Shown here: positions 1-11,900 of the stretch, piece by piece
Numbering within the stretch: position 1 is the stretch's first letter
Layout: every line of letters starts with the position of its first letter
Assembly: GCF_024679095.1 (NCBI RefSeq)
Contig: NC_066517.1
Span: 23,143,540-23,207,539, forward strand
Source of the DNA: Eriocheir sinensis
Taxonomy: Eukaryota; Arthropoda; Malacostraca; Decapoda; Varunidae
Length of the DNA: 64,000 nucleotides
Reading direction: 5' to 3'
Notes under the pieces: generated by a model
What the model was told of the DNA's origin: nothing
The model's database searches: none
The model's input: the letters and a program-made list of their open reading frames with translations, nothing else
Made by a program: the position numbers and the translations under genes

Positions 1-930
1 CCACAGCTCAATTTGCACCTTTTTAAATCATCAGCTACATCGTCAAAGATAAATCATAATATATTTTTGCTGATGATTCATGTAAAGAGAAAATATAGGA
101 TGTGGAAACCCAAAGTGTTGTTGGTTCCTGCCGCTCCACTCTGCCAACACCTTGTGCTTACTTGGACTGGTACTTCCCCATCATTGCTTAAATAACTCTC
201 CCTTGTTATTGTACCTCCCACAACCCTCCTAGATAAACTCCCGTGTTACCAATAATCTTCTTGCTGGAGGAGTATTCATATCATGCTTTGCTTTCCTCAA
301 CGTCTTATATCTGACCTTCAAGCTCTCCCTTCTGCAGCTCATCACGTTGCACACACTTGGCCGCAGGGAACTCAGGCACCCGCAGAACAGGCCGCAGCCT
401 TGACAGTAACCTCAGTCATGACAGACGCCTCAACAGCTCTGAGATGATAAATAATTTGACAGCTGATAAATTAATAGACATCTCAAGTTCGTTTAAATTA
501 CACACAAATTTCTTTGAATCAATTGTATAAATATGATAGTTTTATTCAGAATATGTCCAAAGGCTATCTTGGAATACTATAAAGCACAACTATTTATTCA
601 GCTGTTGTCAAGAGATGGATTTAGCTGAAAGGCATTAAGAAAGTTTAACCATATCATGTTGAAGTGGCAAGTTCTCCATAGCTGCTGGTAGTGAACTCTT
701 CAATGTCCCTGATTATATAGATCTTTAAAAATGAAAGTCCTGATAACAATTTTGAAGTACTGTTTAGTCGAAATTCCAATGCATACCTGAGTTAGATATC
801 GGGAGTCTTAGTGTGCCCTGACCCGAGCTGAGACTGTAGGTTAAGTGTGCGTGGCGGCAGAGGCAGCGAGTGTGTGCGCAGCCTGTGACGGATGTTCCTT
901 TCTCTCCCTTGTGCCTCCCTCCCGCCTCAG

Positions 931-993
931 ATCCATGGCCTGTACGAAAGTAACTGGTACACAAAATTTCATCAACTAACTATCGAAGCTGGG
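931..993 (+). other. Candidate 63-nt cassette exon
   Basis: A long pyrimidine tract ends in CAG at 930 and a GTAGGA donor starts at 994. The 63 nt are open in phase 0 for 21 codons (starts IHGLYESNW, ends IEAG). Phase 0 at both ends fits the phase-0 acceptor of exon w1 at 5829. I do not recognise the peptide in MADD, so it may be chance. Confidence 0.2.
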
Positions 994-1566
994 GTAGGAT
1001 TACTTTTTCCATGTCTTGTTTTTCTCTCTCCCTTTTCCACTTTCTTATTTGTGCACTGCAAACACTTGAGTATTACTACCACCTCACTGCGTGTTACTCA
1101 CTCCCCTAGCCTTGCCCTCAGTAATGTCTGCTGACAACTCCTTTTTTCCTGTCTTTCTGGTGTTACTTTTCTTCGGAGATGTTCTGGTTGTTTGCACTTA
1201 GCTACCAGTTTCTTATTCCTTCTTTATCCGCCCTCCATAAGCCATAGCGTTTCTTATCTCACTCTGTTTGTTTACTGGTTATTGTGACTGTTTTCTATTT
1301 GCACCTTTTTTAAGAATCTATACTTGAGTCTGCCCCGCTCACTCACTCACTCACTCCTGTCTGTCCTCCAGTGTGTGCTGTGGTGTAGTAGTTTGTATAC
1401 TTCATAACCTCCGCCACCTCCGTGTTCCACTCACTGTGTAACTAAACAACTGTGTGTCTGTGTGTGCCTCAGTCTCCTCTCCATGTAGGTGCTGCTCCTG
1501 CCCACGGAGACACTTACAGCCACACATGGACAAGTGAACCGTGACTCACTAAATGTCATGTGCCTC

Positions 1567-1568
<2 letters not shown>

Positions 1569-1613
<45 letters not shown>

Positions 1614-1717
1614 AGCAAGCCAAGCTATCATGAATTTAAAGCTGTGCTTGATAAAGTAAGATTTGGAGACAGGACTCCACAAGTGTAGCTCTCTGCCTGC
1701 ATATCACAACTAGGTAA

Positions 1718-1774
<57 letters not shown>
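1569..1774. repeat. Two (CA)n microsatellites
   Basis: About 40 bp of CA at 1569-1607 and about 52 bp at 1722-1774, separated by unique sequence. The minus-strand VCVCVC reading frame over them is an artefact. Confidence 0.95.
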
Positions 1775-1777
<3 letters not shown>

Positions 1778-2357
1778 CCCCAAACTGACAGTACATACAG
1801 CTAGTACCAGCTCAGTATCTTAAATCATATAACTGAAAATTCAGAATTTTTAAATTAGTACGTACCAGCATCGGGAACATTTTCACCTCTGATGCAAAAA
1901 TTTTCCATATTGTTTTTTTGCCTATGGCTAGCCTTCACCCTTTTATGAATTAAATACTTTCAAAAAATGCATCCATTTTACTGCTTAAATTTTCTGTAGT
2001 GGCTGGGAGGCACATTTCCTAGTGGCTAGTTGTCACACTGTTTGAGGCGTCCTTTTGACATAAAAATGTTATGCCATAACAGCAAGTTAATAGATGATAT
2101 ATTTCTTCCTTAATCTTTCACAAATAAATAAGTGAACATGATTTGCTTTAGAGCAGATTTAGAAATTCTTTAGCATCCCTTGCTGTAAACAAACACAAAA
2201 ATGATACTGACGACGAAGGCCTCGCCTAACTCACGGCCTCCGTCCTGGAGCCCCCAGAACACGTAACTCACTGATAGCACCGAGACAACTGTAACCTTCT
2301 CTGTATGTACATACAAAGTACTGGAGTGCATGATATCAACCTGTGCCTGTGCCGCAG

Positions 2358-2432
2358 CCCAGTGCCTCGTCACAACTCAACAGAAGCAAGAGTATAGACC
2401 TGCCCTCTCTTAGCTGTGGCCAGATAGTTGAG
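2358..2432 (+). other. Candidate 75-nt cassette exon
   Basis: Starts after GCCGCAG and ends before a GTGCCA donor. It is open in phase 0 for 25 codons and includes a basic-serine stretch, LNRSKSIDLPSL. Symmetric phase would let it be included without a frameshift before exon w1. There is no known family match, and the donor is only fair. Confidence 0.18.
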
Positions 2433-4682
2433 GTGCCACTAGACGGTTGTTGTGCTGCATGCAACAATACAAAGGCACCAGCACGCTGCCACACACCTCA
2501 GGCACGACATCTTGCAGCGAGCGGGTTTGGGAAAGCTTTCATTTCAGTAGACATTCCTTCTGATCGTGATGGAGGAAGTGCCCTCTGAAATGAGACTCCC
2601 AAATCCTCCCACTGAAGTGTACTGGTGTCTGGCGTGTGTGTGGGTGTGGCGTGGGGAGCCTTCGGCCGCCTGGCGTGGCTGGCTGGCCGTCACTCTGTGT
2701 CTTGGATGACGAAGACCACGTATTGTTGACTTCCTCTGCACCTCGCTGTGAAGCCGACCCCTTAGGTGGAGATGTGGCATGTTGTTCCATATATTATCTT
2801 CTTTTTGGGATATCTTCCTCTATTTTCATTCCCATTTTCTGCTATTATTGTAAGATCCATTGTCCATTTTTTTCAATTTTTCATAAAGAGAATCATAGTC
2901 TGGCAGTTAAGTTTAATGCTTCAGGAATCTCGCTAACTAGTTTTTGACATAAATGGGTGTCTTAAAAATGTAGATAAAGAGTACCAAAGGAGAGCACTAC
3001 AGTTTAAAGAAAGCCACAGTGTTTTTGAAGTCACATATAGCAGCTAGATCATTAAGTATACCTCCTAAGTGTCCCGTTAGAAGGCCTAGTGTTTTGTGCA
3101 GAGGAGAGCTGTCAGGGAAGGTGGCAGTGTTTAGCCCAGACTCCCTCCCCCCTTCTCCGTTCCCTCCACCACATTCGTTTCATTTACTGTATTTACTGTT
3201 ATTTTCTTTCTCCTGTTCCTTCCCAATGTTTCCATGCGGCTCCATCAACAGGCTATAAAATCTATGGATGAGGTTTGTCATGCGTAATTGACATGTAGTT
3301 AACAATTTGTATATAATTTTTTAGAAACCTGTTGCTGTTTTGGTGCCTGTGTGAAGTAGTTCTTGCCTTCAACAGTCAACATTAGCACTATGAGAGAGCA
3401 CAAATTTGTTTTCAATGCTCACTAGATACACAGTACTGTTAATCTAGCTTTTACCTGTAAATATGTAATTGGTACAAGAGTTACGGTGACTGAGATTTTA
3501 CCAGTTGTTTTTGAGTAGAGCAAGAGGCTACTTTTCACGCTCAAGCCCTCCCTTAATACCCGCCATCTGTTGCATTTGGAAAGATGCAATTATAAACATG
3601 AGAATGACACTGCCTTATACATCCAGTGACTTATTTTTTACCCTTTCTGAAGACATGCTCTCTTACATATTTGCTTACTTTCCATATGCTTTCACAATCT
3701 GGTGTGTGTTGTGCCTGAAGGCGAGTGGGTGCTGGAGGCTGTAGTGAGGCTCCAGCGTGCACGGTGTTAAGGTGTGGCCTGGCCCTAGGGCTCCCTCCTC
3801 CGCAGAGATATCACTTGACACAGTATAGATCACCAGGACGATTGTAGTGTGCTCCCCGCCGGGTGGCCCGGGCTGCCTCCTGGTGAGGAGTCAGTGTAGT
3901 GTTGTTGAGGAGTAGAGTGAGTAGAAGCACCAGGCCGCCTCAGGTGGTGCCACAACACACTCCGGGGGGGCTGCTGTGAGTGAGCCACAACTCTGCTGCT
4001 CTGAGAGGAGTGATGTGGGAATAACTTCAAGTGTAGTTTCTTTGATAAAATTTTCATTTTTCATTTTTTGGTGCTATAGAAAATAGCAGACCACTGATAC
4101 CTTAGAGTTTATCTTTAGGGCATTGCAGAAAAGCTGATTCCTTTACTGGTCACCTGACTGGCATGGCTTGACAAGGGCTACACCCTCAAGTAATATATGT
4201 ATGGTACCAGTTTCTGTTATGAGAGTACACATTCTTCCTCCTTGCATACTGATATGAGTTGAGTAATGGCTTTTATCATCCTGTGCTGAGAAAGGTGCAT
4301 GAATGCATGAGCTGATTACAAGTCCACATTAAGGTTTTGTCCGCTGAGTCTGCAGCATCCAAGCGCTGCATCCCGAGTGTGTGTGTGCCGGGAAGCCTGC
4401 TCTCCCCAGGCCAGCCTCCCCGCACCCAACTCTTGCGTCCCAGAGAGAAGCCGATGATAGCATTGGGATCACTACTAGTGCAGCGACCACTCATGGTGTT
4501 TGAAGAGACCAAAGCTGCATTTATTAGTTCTCAACCAATTGAGTCAGATGTTTAGAGCCCCTTCACTCTCTCAAAAGAACAATTAACAGTTATAAAGCAG
4601 TTATTCAACAAACCAAACTGACCACAATCATCATAATATTGTACTATTACTTTGGACAGCTTCTTCTCCCATAGGTATGCTT

Positions 4683-4846
<164 letters not shown>

Positions 4847-5521
4847 GTCAAGCTGTAATAGTCATTCATTAGTGGTGTCATATCCTTCATCCACTGACTC
4901 TCAGCTGGTGGACAGGCACAGAGCAGCTGGACAGTTGTCCTTTGAGTGGTGGAGGCGTCGCCTGCAGCTTGGAAAAAAGGGTAATGTTACTGATTATCTT
5001 CCTTTGCGGTACACAGCTGATACCCTCACTCATGAGGCTCAGGGCTCAGGTCCAAGGCCAGGCTGGCTGGCTGGCTGGCTGAAGGTGTGTGTCTGGTGGC
5101 CGGACACAAGCCATTGCCTCCTGAGGGGCAGGGTGGGCATCGTGTCCCTGGCCAAGGGCTGCTGCCCGCCACAGCCCCAAGGCCCAGAGAGCCGCTCCAC
5201 CACCGCTGTGCCGAGGCAGTTCGCTGCACCGCCTGTGTTGTACTTGACTGAGTAATTAGCTTCAAGATGCTGTCCAAAGTTACTGAGACATATTGACAAA
5301 TAAAAATTTCACGGGAATCAGCTGGTACAAGATGGCTCTGCCTTACTGGAATAGCTTTTCAGATTAATAAATTTCTGACACCTTGTGATGTTCTGTAAAG
5401 GTCAATGAATTTTAAAACTGTTTGACCCCAACTTGACCTTCCTCCATCCATGTTCTCTCCTCTCAAGCCTCATACAGTACACCCACCAAGATCCTCTCAC
5501 ATATTGGATGACCCAACAGTA

Positions 5522-5523
5522 TG

Positions 5524-5584
<61 letters not shown>
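5522..5584. repeat. (ATT)n microsatellite
   Basis: About 63 bp of perfect ATT repeats inside the intron upstream of exon w1. Confidence 0.95.
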
Positions 5585-5585
<1 letters not shown>

Positions 5586-5828
5586 GAATGTGACTGAGAG
5601 CAGTTGATGTTTCCACATTCCCTCTGTACGTAACCTGTACATGTTCCTACAAGTTGCTGTGCACCTCATTGTTATCAGTGCAATGCCAATCCTGGTTTGA
5701 GTTGTGCAAAACAAACATTCACTTCAAAAATGCAAAACAGAGAACATGAGATTACAGAACACCGAGCCACACGGAGCTGTGAGACACGCCCTAACATGCT
5801 CTCTTTCCCCCCCCCCCCGGGTGGCCAG

Positions 5829-5943
5829 GCGCTGGCCAGCATGTCGCCCCAGCCGCCGCCGCCACGCACGGCAGAAGACATGGAGCGAGAGAAGGCCATG
5901 CAACAGCACGCTCCCGGCTCACACTACAACCTCTTCATATATG
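5829..5943 (+). CDS. MADD: MADD exon w1: end of cDENN linker
   Basis: Residues 1-39 of the visible protein. It begins [14 protein letters not shown], matching the ALASMS that follows the core DENN domain in MADD, and ends HYNLFIYG before GTTAGT. Phase 0 in, phase 1 out. The acceptor follows a C-rich run at 5811-5819; the segment between ALASM and the conserved GNDVDSVD is shorter than in vertebrate MADD. Confidence 0.92.
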
Positions 5944-8900
5944 GTTAGTCCTGCATGGTGATGGAACTCTTATTATTCATCCTAACAATCTGTATTAAGG
6001 TGGACATGAAAATATCAGTGGGCCAGTCTTCCTCCATGAGTGGGAGCAGAAACTAATAAAGCTCCTCCTGTTTCCAGGTAATGATGTTGACTCAGTGGAC
6101 ATAGCGACCAGAGTGGCCATGGTGCGCTTCTTCAACTCCCAGAACGTGTTGGCCAACTTCACAGAGCACACCCGGACCCTGCGGCTGTACCCCCGGCCAG
6201 TGGTGGCCTTCCAGATCAACTCCTTCCTTCGGTCACGGCCCCGAGCCACGCCCTTCCTCAGTCTGTTTGCTCGCACGCAGGTGAGGCTCAGTCTGCCATG
6301 TTAGGGGTGGAGAAGCCATTATCCTCCTCTGTTTCTCTTCTCATGTTGGCAGCATTAAGAACCTCCTGAGAAAGTCCACAAGGCGTACTCTGCTTTCTGA
6401 TGCATCTTTAACCCGGTAGCAGCGGGGATCATGTTTCTTAATGGTCCCTCCAAGCGAGAAAAGTGAGAAAAAATCACCCCTCACACAAACCATTTCATAA
6501 TATATATCAAAGCATTTGTGATCAGATTATGTACCATCTATTTTGGGGGGGTTATATCATGGCACAAATTTGGCCTGTCGCTGCTACACGGTAAAGCCAC
6601 AAATTTGGCCGGTTGCCACTACATGGTAAAGCCACAAATTTGGCCCGTTGCTACTACATGGTAAAGCCACAAATTTGGCCCGTCGCTGCTACACGGTAAA
6701 GCCACAAATTTGGCCCGTTGCTGCTACACGGTAAAGCCACAAATTTGGCCCGTTGCTGCTACACGGTAAAGCCACAAATTTGGCCCGTCGCTGCTACACG
6801 GTAAAGCCACAAATTTGGCCCGTTGCTGCTACAAGGTAAAGCCACAAATTTGGCCCGTCGCTGCTACACGGTAAAGCCACAAATTTGGCCCTTCACTACT
6901 ACCGGGTTAATTCCATAAGCTTTCCTTCCTAATCTCTGCATGCAATGGCTTGACCTGTTTGAATGTTTTGTGGGTTATGCTGAACGTTGTCTCTGTCAGG
7001 CTGTGGAGTTCCTGGCCGAGTGGTCCATCACGCCCTCCAACATGGCCTTCCTGAGGGTGAACACAGGTGTCTTTGATCCCACCCTCATTGGCGACAAGAG
7101 CAAGTGGTACGCCCACACCCTGGAGCCCATCGGATTCAGGGTGTGGCAGGACGGCAGCTCCCTGGGCAGCACCCTGAGGGCCAGCACCCAGGTGGACAAC
7201 CCCCCCACAGGTAGGCCTTCACCTGTTGGCACTCACACCAGGACAGGTAACGTTGAAGATTTTAGGATTTAAGGTTCCACTGTTTTTTCGTATATTCTTC
7301 TCAGAAATATGTTTTGTGTGGTTTAATCAGAGGACACAGATCAAGGGCAACAAAAAGAGTAAAAAAAATAAATAAATAAATAAAATAAAAAAGCCCGCTA
7401 ACTGAATAAGTGTTTACCTGGGTTACCTGTTTACTCTTCAGCAGGTGTGTGAATCAAAATGTTTTATTTATTCTGTGGTTGAACTGTTCTCACAACTCAC
7501 CTGTTCCCTCCCTGAAGACGAGAGTGGCAGTGACTCTGAGGGCGGGGAGAGCACCAGCAGTTCCTACTCTTCCCTCAGCGACTTTGTGTCTGAGATGCAC
7601 TCGTCGGACCTCTCTCCAGGTGCTGCCGTCTGCATCCTCTTGGAAAAATTTGTTCTTTGATTAACATAATTCGTCACCCTCGTAAAATAATCGCCTAAGT
7701 CATTTTTCAGCAATTTCCAGGTTTTTATTTACATCAATTTCAACATGACGCACATTTCCGTATAGTTGCCTTCGTCATTCAGGGTTTGAGTGTTCAAGAA
7801 TTGGCCTTTTCATTTCTGCCTAAACCTTAAGCCAAATGAGATAATGACAGTTCTCTTCTGATTTCCTGAAAAATAGAAAATGACTAAGGCGACTTGTTTA
7901 CAAAGGTGACAATTTTCTTATTCCTTCATTCATACTCAGATGGTTGCAAACAGGGATAAATGATGATAGAATAAAGATGCTATTTCAACTGTGTCTGATA
8001 TAGTTAATTGAATTCTTGATGCAGCAGAACTTAGAGCTGGATTCCACATCGCGGCCCTTCATGAGTATAAAGGTTATTCTCTCGTGCAGGGTGTGGAGCA
8101 GCAACAGAGAAGGAGAAGGCGACCCTCTCCTCCGGCCTGGACCCCCGCTCAGTGTTCCACCCTCCCTCCACCCTCCAGCTGCCCGGCGCCGCCTCCTCAG
8201 ACTCAGGTGACGCAGCAGCTGTGTGTCTGTCTCGATGTGGAGCGTTGAGGTCAAGGGGTTTAAGGCGACATTCTTTTAAGGCTCTGTCAGTGGAGGAAAG
8301 GAAGTATGAGGGCAAAATATGATGGTGTTGAGGTCCAGGGGTTTAGAGCGACACTCTTTTCAGGCTCTGTCAGTGGAGGGAAGGAAGTATGAGGGCAAAA
8401 TATGATGGTGTTGAGGTCCAGGGGCTTAGGGGGACACTCTTTTTAGGCTCTGTCAGTGGAGGAAGGAAGTATGAGGGCAAAATATGATGGTGTTGAGGTC
8501 CAGGGGTTTAGGGCGACACTCTTTTAAGGCTCTGTCAGTGGAGGAAAGGAAGTATGAGGGCAAAATATGATGGTGTGTGCCTTTGTCTGTGGGCCCAAAT
8601 GCAAGAAGAAACACGTGACATTGCAGTAACCCATAACAAGAGAAATTAAATGTGTGGTGAATATGTGTAATAGATGAAATGGAATAGTGTGTGTTGAGAG
8701 TGAGAGAAAAGAAGGAGAACGTGATGAGTTAAGGGTAGACTGAAGAAACGGAAGATGGAGAAAACGGGAAGAGCAAGAGAAAACGGAAGGATTTAGAGGG
8801 TCACTACATGGGCGGTATTACAAGACATTACCTATTTCTAAAGGTAAAAGGGGGTCAGTCGGGTTCTAATGAGTGTTTCTACAGGTTCATGGTACAGAGG

Positions 8901-11900
8901 AAGGGTCACACTACCACCAGGGTCACAGAACTACTCCTGGAAATGCCCACAACTCCTACGAAAGCCTTGTCAAATTAGTGTTCTTGGGCGATGAAATGTC
9001 TTAAAATACGACTCTACATAACTCCACTACAACATCAAGTATTCATTTCTCCCGCAGCGCTGAGTCATGCCGGGTCCATGTCCACCTCCTCGTCCCACTC
9101 ATCCCTCTCATCCGCCGACCACCACGATGATGACGATGATGAGGAGACGGGCGAGGGAGTCATGAGGGAGGAGGATGCGGATAAACTGGTCATCCCCGCG
9201 CCGTCCCTTCACCCGCTGATGCTGCGCTCCGACATGCTGGTGAGTGATTACATGTTATTTATTTATTTTTTTATTAAATTGTCACCCTTATCCACGTAGA
9301 GAGAATGGTGTTACTGTTTTTGATGTTGTTTATCTGTTTGTGTTTCTCTAACTTTTTTTCTGTATCAATTAAATTTTTTCTAGATCTTTGTATTTATCAT
9401 TTATTCATTGTTCATTGTTTTTTTTTCTCTCTCTGCGCTCTTTTTGTTGTCCTTGAGCTGTCTTCTTTGCTGTAAAAAAAAAAATAATAATAATAAATAA
9501 ATAAACTGATATATTTTTTTGCAGGAGAAGAGCGATGAGGTATTCACGCCGGAGAGCGACTCAGCGACCACCACCCCCAAGACCGTGGTGAGCAACAACC
9601 AGTCACCGCTGCCCCACATCAGCCCCACGCCCTCCGTCAGCAGCGACGTGTCCGTGGCTACGCTGTCCTCCGAGCGGGACAGGCCCACCACCCCCCGCCC
9701 CCGCACCTTCTCTAAGGGAGTACGTAGTTTGTTTTTATCACCATTTTTCCTTATGGGGCTGGACGGACTATTTTCGGCATTATGAGACACGTTCGCATCT
9801 CACATCAACTATTTCTAAAGGTCAATGAGCGAGTCAGTCGGGTTCTAATGAGTGTTTCTTCAGGTTCATGGTACAGAGGAAGAGTCATAAAACTAGTCCT
9901 GGAAATGCCCACAACTCCTATGAAAGCCTTGTCAAATATGTACAGAGGAAGAGTCAGACTACCACCAGGGTCATAAAACTACTCCTGGAAATGCCCACAA
10001 CTCCTATGAAAGCCTTGTCAAATGTGTACAGAGGAAGAGTCAGACTACCACCAGGGTCATAAAACTAGCCCTCGAAATGCCCACAACTCCTATGAAAGCC
10101 TTGTCAGATATGTACAGAGGAAGAGTCAGACTACCACCAGGGTCATAAAACTACTCCTGGAAATGCCCACAACTCCTATGAAAGCCTTGTCAAATATGTA
10201 CAGAGGAAGAGTCAGACTACCACCAGGGTCATAAAACTAGCCCTGGAAATGCCCACAACTCCTATGAAAGCCTTGTCAAATATGTGTTCTTGGGCGTCGA
10301 AATGTTGTATAATTCGACCCTATGAGTCTCTCCCACTCTTAACAATCATATACTATCCCCTCCCTGGTGCCCATACTTCTCATATCTTCCTTCACACACT
10401 GTCTGGGTCTTTGGTCTTCCAGCTGGTGTCTTCAAAAAGTAACATTAACCCAGAAAGTAAGAATAGTAATTATGGCAAGATAACAGACCTATCAGGAGTA
10501 GACTCTCCTCTTCCCTCTTCTTATACTCGCGTCATTTCAGTTTTGGCAAGACAACAGAACTTTCATCAGTAGACTTTTCCCTTTTCCTTTTCTCACGTCC
10601 CTTCGATGGTGCCAAGATAACAAAACCATTAACAGTAGACTCTTGCTTCTTTCCTATACTCGCGTCATTTCAGTTTTGGCGGGATAACAGAACTTTCATC
10701 AGTATACTCCTCCTCCCCTTCTTCTTCTCATCTGTCGCTGCCGTGTTCTCATTTTCTTCTTGTTCTAATCTTTTTCCTCTTTTTCTTCTTGTTCTCATCT
10801 GTCACTACCTTGTTCTTATATTTTCATCTTCCTTTTCATCTTTTCCTTTGCATCTTTTCCTTCTTTTCTTCTTCATGTTATCATCTGTCACCTTCCCTGT
10901 TCCTCTTTTCCTATGCTCACCTCATACTCACCTATACTCCCCTCCCTTCCTCCCCCCAGGCCAGTCCAACTCCCCAGAGGCAAACATCCATTGGCTCCGT
11001 GCTTGCTCGTGCCTCCAGCCTGGGGTCGGGGAGCTCCGGAAGCGGCCCCACCCGGCAGTGCTCCCAAAACTCCCTCCTCGACCAGTTCACATCCTCGGCC
11101 AAGGAACTCATCAAGGAGCGGCAAGGATCCCAAGAGGGCTCCTTCCTCTCGCAGGTGGACAAGGTAGGAGTTGTCTTTTTTTGTGCCGGTGTAGGATACT
11201 TTCAATGTCGCTTGTTTGAGTTGTTTGGTGTTTTGTTAATATATTCTTTTCCACATTTACAGAAACATTGAACCACTTCTAGTTTCCATCACGATTCTCA
11301 CATGTTTTGACAGTTGGTGTTTTTCGTTTCAAAGTAGTTTTTATTTTATTATTCAGGTTAAAGTGATATCATATTGAGTTGATAATTTTACTTCTGAGCA
11401 TCTATCATTTTTTTTTCTCTTCTTTTTAATTATTTCTCCTAATTTCCATTAGTAACCAAGTATATTTCTTCTTCTTTTCCACATTTACAGAAAGATTCAA
11501 CCACTTCTAGTTTTCATCTCGATTCTCACATATTTTGACAGTTGCTGCATCTTAGGGCCAGTTTCACAGTTCCCCATGATGGGTTAGTAAGCTCCCAAAC
11601 CAATACCAGAGCCTTCGAAATTTCCTTGTATAGTGTCTGGTGTTTATATTTAAGTTCACAAATTTGATGAAACTATACAGGAAGTCTTGTGTATTTAGTG
11701 TGGCATCGAAGACTTCCCCATTTTGGATTGTATGGGATTCTTTAGTTTGGTTCGGGCTGTTACGAAGACACTGTGTTGGACTGTGAAATCGGCTCATAGT
11801 TTCAAAGTAGTTTTTATTTTACTATTCAGGTTAAATTGATATCATATTGAGTTGATAATTTTACTTCTGAGCTGCTGTCATTTTTTTTTCTTCTTTTTAA

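Noticed and set aside
4337..4555. Open frame ending VPGSLLSPGQ...REKPMIALGS upstream of w1
   Set aside because: No acceptor and donor pair gives a phase compatible with w1, and it does not match the cDENN sequence expected there.
4903..4980. Open segment [20 protein letters not shown] after CTCTCAG
   Set aside because: The apparent exon ends in phase 1 at GTAATG, which does not fit the phase-0 start of w1, and there is no family match.
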